Of a DNA stretch of 64,000 nt, positions 58,502-64,000 are shown piece by piece (within the stretch, counting starts at the first letter, position 1; each line of letters starts with the position of its first letter). Made by a program: the position numbers and the translations under genes. The stretch lies in assembly GCF_024171885.1 (NCBI RefSeq), contig NZ_JAMTCP010000020.1, forward strand, positions 49,770-113,769, in the 5' to 3' direction. The stretch is from Streptoalloteichus tenebrarius (lineage in GTDB: Bacteria > Actinomycetota > Actinomycetes > Mycobacteriales > Pseudonocardiaceae). The notes beneath the pieces were generated by a model that was not told the origin of the DNA, ran no database searches, and saw only the letters and a list, made by a program, of their open reading frames with translations.

Positions 58502-59449
58502 GTGTGGATGCGGCGCGGAACCCCCGCCCCGTGCGCTGTCCTGGTCGTGCGCCCGTCCCGGCCGAGCCTGGTGGCCGCCGAGCAGCTTCTGGCCCGCCGG
58601 GAGCCCTGGGTGCACGCCGGACTCGTCGTCCCGGTGCAGCCCCTGGTGGTGTCGGGAGCGCGACGCTGGCCGCGAGGCGTGGTGGGCGCGGCCGGCCGCA
58701 GGGTGAGCGCCCTGCTCACCTCGGCGCGGCTTCTCCCACACCACCCCGGCAGCGCCCTCGGTGGGATCTGCCCACAGATCACACCATTCAGCGCCACCTC
58801 CGCCGGCAGCGGGACGGACGGCCGCGCGCACGCCCTCTACCGCGCTCTGGACAGGGTGGAGGACCAGCTATGCGGTGTGGGATGCACCAGCGTCGAATGG
58901 TTGGACTCGCCCGGTCTGGCCGTGGCCGTCCGCAGCCGATTCAACCCCCACGCGACGGGGGAGCGCCCGTGCTCGGCGGCAGCCGGACCGACCACGGCTC
59001 CACCGCCAGCCGTTCGCTCCTACACCCACGACGGGTTCACCTCCGTCACCTACGCCGTGCTCGTCCTAGAGTCAGGTGTCCTGTTCGGATCGCTGCGATC
59101 TCTGCTGATCCCACGCACCGTAGGAGAGCGACGAGCGCTGGCGGTGCACTACGAGATCCTGCCTCCCCACCTGGCATGGCGGGGCGTGCGGGTCGAGCGG
59201 AAGCGCCACGCGCTCATCAGGGACACCAAGACACGCCGAGGCTTCACCGTGTCCGCCGCCGACCAACGGGCGGTGCGAGAGGCCTACGGGGGGAGGTGGG
59301 GGGACCACGCCGCTCGACTGGAGAACGCCGCGACCGGCTGGTTCCGCCTGCTCCGCCTGGAGTTGGCGCAGGACAGCGCGTTCGTCGCCGCGTGTGTTCC
59401 GATCGGACTCGGCCTGCCGAAACTGCGCTGGAAGCGGATGAGGAAGTGA
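58502..59449 (+). pseudogene. SCO6880-like conjugative-element protein, truncated
   Basis: The frame of about 315 residues carries 'ALYRALDRVEDQL', 'SYTHDGFTSVTYAVLVLESG' and 'VERKRHALIRDTKTRRGFTVSAADQRAVREA'. The last is the R-x-x-x-R-R-G-F block of SCO6880-type proteins that accompany VirB4-like ATPases in actinomycete integrative elements. The N-terminal membrane part is missing, and the C-terminal part seems shortened before 'DSAFVAACVPIGLGLP'. Its stop overlaps the next start (TGATG), as in intact conjugation operons. I read it as a decayed copy. Confidence 0.6.
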
Positions 59450-59700
59450 TGAGTGTGCGAGGAGGCCCCCAGGTTCGAACCATCGTCTCCCTGCTCCGCG
59501 CCTTCGGCCTGGAACCTCCTGTCCGGCCCCGCGAGCCCGGTCCCGTGCCGGAGCGGAGCGAGGCCGGACAGTGCGTCCCGCGACGGGGGATCTCCCGGCC
59601 GGGCTGGGGATGGAGTCCGGTAGAGGCGCCGCTGGTGGTGTGTCGGGCGGCGACCAGCGAGATCGGTGGCCTCTGGCCGCTGATTGACTCAGCCAGAAGG
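59449..59700 (+). pseudogene. N-terminal fragment of a VirB4-like conjugation ATPase
   Basis: ATG 59449 overlaps the preceding TGA. The frame starts with a basic stretch 'GPQVRTIVSLLRAFGLEP' and reaches 'EAPLVVCRAATSEIGGLWPL', resembling the 'TSxVQGLWPF' segment that precedes the P-loop in actinomycete VirB4-like ATPases. Homology then ends; no Walker A motif follows. Together with the SCO6880-like gene it marks the stump of a conjugation module. Confidence 0.5.
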
Positions 59701-59762
59701 CCTTGCTGTCGCCGTCTTGAGTCCTCATCGGCGGGTTGGTCTGTCTCTGAACGCCGGCCAGC

Positions 59763-60447
59763 TCATGAATCTTCAACCTGCCTGAAGCCAGCCTGGTTCC
59801 GCAGCTCAAGTACGTTGAGTCGCTGTCCGTCGGGGCCGCTGCCCCAGTCCCGAAAGGTGCGGATCCGATACCCACCCGAGAGATCGCCATTGGGGAACAG
59901 GTGGGTCTGAGATCCCGTCTGGTCCAGCAGCCGATGCGGCAGAGTGACGGCGCGGTGGACCTCCTCGACCACGACCCACTCGTCCCAGGTCCCGCCGCCC
60001 GAGTGGGGGTGCGGGGATGGTGTTCTCGCGGGCGCAGGCCAGGCACACGACGCGGGTGTACTGGTTGCAGTGCTGGAGACGCAGGGCCGCGGTCAGGGCG
60101 ATGCTTTCGGCCAGGGCGAGGCCGAACTCGCTGGTGGTGAGCATGACGAGGGCTTTCGGTGCTGGTCGGGCCAGGGTTGGGGGTCGTAGCCGAGTCGGCA
60201 GGGTGGGCGGTCGCCGTAGGCGTGCAGGGTGGATTGCGGGGTGGTGTGGCTGGCTTTGGTGACGCGCCAGCGGGTGATGTGGGTGACGAGGACGCCGCAG
60301 GGCTGGCAGGTAGCCAATGGGGCAGGGGTTTGCCGTCGGTGGGGGCGAGGGTGAGGCGGCAGAGGGTGGTGATGGTGAGGGGTCGGGTCGGGTGTGGTAG
60401 GCGTGGAGTCGTCCGGCGTGGGTGCCACCGGTGAGGCCCGTGGGCAT
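59763..60447 (-). pseudogene. Multiply frameshifted accessory gene, family unknown
   Basis: Leftward, coding-like segments continue in order through different frames. They are 'MPTGLTGGTHAGRLHAYHTRP' (to its Pro), 'CQPCGVLVTHITRWRVTKAS' with 'RPPCRLGYDPQPWPDQHRKP', 'MLTTSEFGLALAESIALTAA' with 'LQHCNQYTRVVCLACAREN', and 'VEEVHRAVTLPHRLLDQTG' to 'RNQAGFRQVEDS'. At least two frame changes (near 60140 and 59990) are needed to join them. The rightward frame over the same bases is not coding. Confidence 0.55.
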
Positions 60448-60604
60448 GGGGAGTTCTTCGGTGGTGGTCACGGGGAACCTTCCACAGTGGACGGTCCTGG
60501 GAGATGAGGAGCGAGATGGGGAGAGGGGTGGCGGGGCTGGGACGTGGCCGTCCGGGGGCCGGTCCCCGCAACCCCTGGGACGGGCCTGGCGCGGCGGACG
60601 TTGT

Positions 60605-60840
60605 TCACGGCATGCTGTACCAGGGGTGTTTCCGCGGTGCCTGTTCTGCTTGGGCGGCTTCCGCCTGCCGCCGTCGTCGTGCATCTGCAAGCGTTGGGTT
60701 CAGTTGGCTGACGGCGGCAGCTACTACGGTGACGGGGTCGCAATCCCCGAAGTCAAACCACTCTCCATACGTCTGATTTGCCTCGAACTTTCGTTTCAGG
60801 GCTTCCTCCAGGAGGGACGTCAGGGAGGGAGGCAAGGTGC
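60605..60840 (-). pseudogene. Fragment resembling the end of a GIY-YIG/Mug113-type protein
   Basis: The leftward frame gives 'LLEEALKRKFEANQTYGEWF' and 'DCDPVTVVAAAVSQLNPTL', similar to the C-terminal helix and 'GEWF' of Mug113/T5orf172 nucleases. It has no start of its own and joins the truncated reductase fragment at about 60840. It probably arose by deletion between two genes. Confidence 0.4.
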
Positions 60841-61044
60841 CGCGTACCGGCCCTCGTGCTCCACGCGCATCAGCGGAACCTTGCGGATCCTGCCGCTCTT
60901 CGCGCCGCGCATCGTGACAATGACGACCGGCAGGCCTGTGTCCCACAGCGTTGTGCCCTCTGTGCCACCCGAACTCTCGTACAGCTCGACCTGTTCGCGT
61001 ACCCACTGGGCCGGGCTCGGCTCGTACTCGTCCTCAAGAGGCAT
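60820..61044 (-). pseudogene. Truncated deazaflavin (F420)-dependent nitroreductase-like gene
   Basis: ATG 61044 begins '[20 protein letters not shown]', then '[13 protein letters not shown]' and '[32 protein letters not shown]', the first half of Ddn/DUF385 proteins. The intact family has about 140 residues with a C-terminal strand pair that is lacking here. The stop follows a junction with the GIY-like fragment. The product would not fold normally. Confidence 0.65.
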
Positions 61045-61049
61045 CGCAT

Positions 61050-62394
61050 TCACCCCGTTGTCGACCCGGCAGGCGAAGGGTCTCACCCTTGAGGCGCTGG
61101 GCAAGCTGACCGGGTACTCCGGTGCCCAGATCTCCCGCTATGAGCGCGGCCTCGCCTCTCTGAAGGACGTCGATGTGCTGCGGCGCTTCGCCGACGCGCT
61201 GGAGCTGCCTCACCAGGCGTTCGGCCTGACCCCACCCGCCCACCACCCCGAAGTGCGGCACGGCCAGTCGATCGGTCCAATCACGGACTTCCCCCGGATG
61301 CCCGCCACTAGGGTGGGCAGATTTGGACGGGAGGACGGTGAAGATCCGGTGCGGCGTAGGAAGTTGCTCAGGGGCCTAGCGGTCGCGGCCGCCGCGGCCG
61401 CTGGCTCATCACTCCTGGCGAATGGGACCGCCACGGCGGACGAGGCTCTTCTCGGCGAGCTGCTCGTCGCCCGCATCTGGGATGCGATGCTCGGCCTCGG
61501 CAACGCCCCCGACCCGTCATCAGCTGTGACGTTCGATGCGGACTTCGCCCGTGCGCTCGCCGACTTCGGCGCCTGCCGTTACGCCTCCCTCGCCATCTGG
61601 CTGCCCCGGCTCATCCGCTCCGGACACGCGCTGACTGGCAGCCACGGCGAAACCCAGAACTACCAGCTCCTGGCCAAGAGCTACCTGCTGGCCACCCGCA
61701 TGCTCATCAAGATGGACGAGCAGCAGCTCGGCTGGATGGCCGCCGACCGCGCCCGCCAGTCGGCCGAGGCCGGCGGCGACATCCTCACGGTCGCCAAGTC
61801 CGCCCGCCAACTCGCCGTCCTCGCACGAAAAGCGGGATGGCACGACGAGGCCCTGTCGATCGCGCTGTCCGCCGCTGACCACTCCGACCTGCGCGACACC
61901 GGGCGAGCCGGCGCCGCGGCGCGTGGACTGCTCATCCAGTCCGCCGCCTACACCGTGGCGCGGCGGGGGACAGGGACGGGATGCGGGAGCTGACCGACCA
62001 GGCCGCGGGCATCGCCAAGGAACTCGGAGGCGGAACGCTGTTCCGCGACCATGGCGGGGGTTTCAGCCCGCTCACCGTGCAGCTCCACCGCATCTCCGCC
62101 GAGAACTACGCCGGTGACCCCCTGGCAGCGCTCGCCGCCGCCCGTTCCATCTCGCTCAAGGAGCTGCCCAGCGTCGAACGCCGCTCCCGCGCCCTGAGCG
62201 ACATCGCCGTCACCTACGACCGGCTCGGTCGCCGCAGCGACTGCATCCGCGCTCTGCTGCAGGCCGAGCGCTGCGCTCCGCAGGAGATCCACACCCGTGC
62301 GGCGATGAAGGCGCTCATCTCCACCCTGCTGGTCTCCGGCCCCACGACGACGGAACTGCGCGCCCTTGCCACACGCGGCGGAGTCATCCCCTGA
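61050..62394 (+). pseudogene. XRE-TPR regulator, 5'-truncated and frameshifted
   Basis: The frame begins inside an HTH ('[28 protein letters not shown]'), so helix 1 and the start are missing, replaced at about 61055 by the reductase gene end. 'RRRKLLRGLAVAAAAAAGSS' and TPR-like helices follow to 'AYTVARRG'. There the frame is lost at a GGGGG run near 61965-61972. It resumes as 'GDRDGMRELTDQAAGIAKELGGG' to the stop at 62394. Like the gene at 36221, it is an XRE-TPR regulator broken by a frameshift. Confidence 0.7.
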
Positions 62395-62652
62395 CCGCGG
62401 TCCGCGACTGGGTCAAGCTAGCAACCGGAACGAGGTCCGACCGGTAGTCGGAATACCAGCAAACCCCACCCTCGTTCTGCACGCGCTGATCTCCGTACTG
62501 ATCCGCCCGCGCTCAAACGATCTGGTAGTCAGCTGGAGTACCTCAGCATGTTCACCCGCAGGCGTCACATGGGCGCCTGTCTGCTCACCGCCCCGCCCTC
62601 GGGTGCACCGATCAGCTCGCCCGAAGCGGTGACAACACACGAAAGGAACCGG

Positions 62653-63873
62653 ATGACCGACTTCACCAGCACTGCCCCCAGCACCCGCCCCGAGAACCTG
62701 CGCGAGCAGATGATCAGCCACATCCGCACCGCCGGTCACCTGCGCTCCGAGCGCATCGAGCAGGCGTTGCGGGCCGTGCCCCGGCACCGGTTCGTGCCCG
62801 CCGCCTCGGTCGAGGAGGCGTACGCCAACAAGGCGATCACCATCAAGCCCGGCGAGGATCGGCCGGCGAGCTGCATCTCCGTGCCGACCGTGGTGGCGAT
62901 GATGCTCGGCCAGCTCGACCCGCGACCCGGCGACCGCGTGTTGGAGATCGGCGCCGGAACCGGATACAACGCCGCCCTGCTGGCCGAACTCGTCGGACCG
63001 ACCGGCAGCGTCACCACCGTCGACATCCACCCCGACGTCACCGACCACGCCCGCGCCGCCCTGGGTGAGACCGGCTACGACCGGGTGCGGGTGATCACCG
63101 GCGACGGCGCCCTCGGCGAGCCGGACCACGCCCCCTACGACAAGATCATCGTCACGGTCGGCCCGTGGGACCTGCCCCCGGCCTGGTTCGACCAGCTCGC
63201 CCCCGGCGGCACGCTCGTGGTCCCGCTGCACTGGCGCGGTCAGGCCCGCAGCGTCGCCTTCGTCCGCCACGACACCCATCTGCGGGCGGAGAACAGTCAG
63301 CTCTGCGGGTTCATCCCCATGATCGGCATCGTGCCCACGGGCGAGCGGACCGGCACCATCATCGAGCACGTCGCGCTGCACTGGGACGCCGACCAGAACA
63401 TCGACCCGGACGCCCTGCGCGAGGTGTTCAGCGGACCCGAGACCACCATGTGGTCCGGCGCCTCCGTGGTCGCCAACGAGCCATTCGACCACATCTGGCT
63501 GTGGTTGACCGCCACCGAACCCGGCACCTGCCGCCTCGACGCCGACGACGAGGCCATCGAGGCCGGGATCTGCCGCCCCGCGTTCTCCTACCGCACGCCC
63601 GCGATCGTCGAGGGCGACTCCCTGGCCTACCTGACCAAGCCCCGCCCCGTGGCGGGCCCGGACGGCGAGCGCCGCTTCGAACTTGCCGCCACCGGCCACG
63701 GCCCCGCCGCCGCCCAGCTCGCCGAGCGGCTGGTCGAACAGATCCGCCGGTTCGACCGCGACCGCGCCGCCCAGCCCGTCATCACCGCCTTCCCGGCCGG
63801 AACGACCGACGAGGATCTGCCTGCCGGCGTGGTCGTCGACAAGCACCACGTCCGCATGGTCCTCACGCCCTGA
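62653..63873 (+). CDS. Protein-L-isoaspartyl methyltransferase-like enzyme ('FxLD system' type)
   Basis: The 406-residue product has 'NLREQMISHIRTAGHLRSERIEQALRAVPRHRFVP' (spread, residues 17-52) and 'SCISVPTVVAMMLGQLDPRPG'. SAM motif I is 'RVLEIGAGTGYNAALLAEL', motif II 'SVTTVDIHPDV', and the PIMT-type block 'DKIIVTVGPWDLPPAWFDQLAPGGTLVVPL' (spread). The long C-terminal part matches the methyltransferases linked to FxLD lanthipeptides. No precursor or lanthionine synthetase is seen upstream. ATG 62653 follows GAAAGGAACC. A hairpin terminator follows. Confidence 0.82.
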   Translation: MTDFTSTAPSTRPENLREQMISHIRTAGHLRSERIEQALRAVPRHRFVPAASVEEAYANKAITIKPGEDRPASCISVPTVVAMMLGQLDPRPGDRVLEIGAGTGYNAALLAELVGPTGSVTTVDIHPDVTDHARAALGETGYDRVRVITGDGALGEPDHAPYDKIIVTVGPWDLPPAWFDQLAPGGTLVVPLHWRGQARSVAFVRHDTHLRAENSQLCGFIPMIGIVPTGERTGTIIEHVALHWDADQNIDPDALREVFSGPETTMWSGASVVANEPFDHIWLWLTATEPGTCRLDADDEAIEAGICRPAFSYRTPAIVEGDSLAYLTKPRPVAGPDGERRFELAATGHGPAAAQLAERLVEQIRRFDRDRAAQPVITAFPAGTTDEDLPAGVVVDKHHVRMVLTP

Positions 63874-63913
63874 ACGGTCACCATGCCGCCGCCCCGTGGC
63901 TTCGTAGAACCTG

Positions 63914-63945
63914 GTGAACCCCGGCCCACGTCGGGCCGGGCTCAC
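63914..63945. terminator. Hairpin terminator after the methyltransferase
   Basis: GTGA-AC-CCCGGCCC-ACGTC-GGGCCGGG-CTCAC folds into a stem of about 8 GC pairs plus an outer GTGA/TCAC pair. It lies between convergent genes. Confidence 0.7.
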
Positions 63946-63962
63946 CGCGTTCCGGGCGCGGT

Positions 63963-64000
63963 CAGCGCTTCCTGGGCGGCACCAGGGTGTCGAACAGCCG
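63963..64000 (-). CDS. C-terminal end of a leftward gene cut by the window edge
   Basis: The leftward frame '...RLFDTLVPPRKR' ends at TGA 63963 and is open to the last base. Its position after a terminator supports a real gene end. Family cannot be judged from 12 residues. Confidence 0.4.

Noticed and set aside
59460..59485. GGTTCGAACC, reminiscent of a tRNA T-loop
   Set aside because: No acceptor, D or anticodon stems can be built around it. It lies in the VirB4-like fragment.
62394..62652. Possible FxLD lanthipeptide precursor upstream of the methyltransferase
   Set aside because: None of the short frames has an FxLD-type leader followed by a Ser/Thr/Cys core. Frames with Cys are out of register with a start and ribosome site.
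1..64000. CRISPR arrays, rRNA or tRNA genes, and a chromosomal origin
   Set aside because: No regularly spaced direct repeats of CRISPR type and no conserved rRNA or tRNA blocks were seen. DnaA-box pairs occur without any other origin features.

Overview
The window is very GC-rich (over 70% by eye), with GTG starts, ATGA/GTGA operon overlaps, short or absent leaders and actinobacterial families throughout (PadR, TetR, XRE-TPR, DUF4097, SCO6880-like, FxLD-type methyltransferase). It is chromosomal DNA of a filamentous actinomycete. The gene set and the repeated palindrome TCCACWGTGGA make a Pseudonocardiales host (Actinosynnema/Saccharothrix/Actinoalloteichus type) my best guess, but that is inference. 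No rRNA, tRNA or CRISPR was found.

Layout. 0-3.2 kb: small accessory genes, including a duplicated coiled-coil protein, an SMI1/KNR4 fragment and two proteins sharing an 'SGRPNP' domain, one fused to a Cys/His-rich hydrolase-like domain. 3.2-13.2 kb: GNAT, SRPBCC, a hydantoinase/oxoprolinase-DUF917 pair, a secreted ricin-type lectin, an ATPase-GNAT-HTH fusion, and an MFS pump divergent from a TetR gene across three evenly spaced operators. 13.3-22.9 kb: a decayed IS5 transposase, a LuxR regulator, a second lectin, an HD protein, a PadR/membrane-protein operon, an NmrA-like oxidoreductase, and a lincosamide nucleotidyltransferase-like gene behind a leader-peptide attenuator.

23-33.1 kb is an acyl-CoA catabolic island. 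A leftward operon (MarR, acetoacetate decarboxylase, 3-hydroxyacyl-CoA dehydrogenase, CoA-transferase) faces a rightward set (glutaryl-CoA dehydrogenase-like enzyme, second CoA-transferase, enoyl-CoA hydratase, two overlapping LysR genes). 33.4-40.7 kb is an unusual accessory island: an operon of three small proteins, a SAM methyltransferase and a CYTH protein; a divergent XRE regulator split by a frameshift; an S51 peptidase; and a stand-alone arginyl-tRNA synthetase. Related intergenic repeats lie on both sides of it. 41.3-56.5 kb: P450/TetR pair, amidase, RHH/DUF4097 pair, cytochrome bd oxidase, ArsR-SRPBCC pair, a small chitin-active LPMO with a DasR-type site, an MFS/TetR pair, and a sigma-region-2-only protein with a membrane partner.

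56.6-62.4 kb is a mobile-DNA graveyard. It opens with an apparently intact IS5-family element (56649-57946) that uses a -1 frameshift for its transposase and also encloses an unrelated passenger ORF. Then come remnants of an actinomycete conjugative element (SCO6880-like and VirB4-like), a multiply frameshifted gene, a truncated deazaflavin-dependent reductase and a broken XRE-TPR regulator. The window closes with an isoaspartyl-type ('FxLD') methyltransferase that has no visible lanthipeptide partner.
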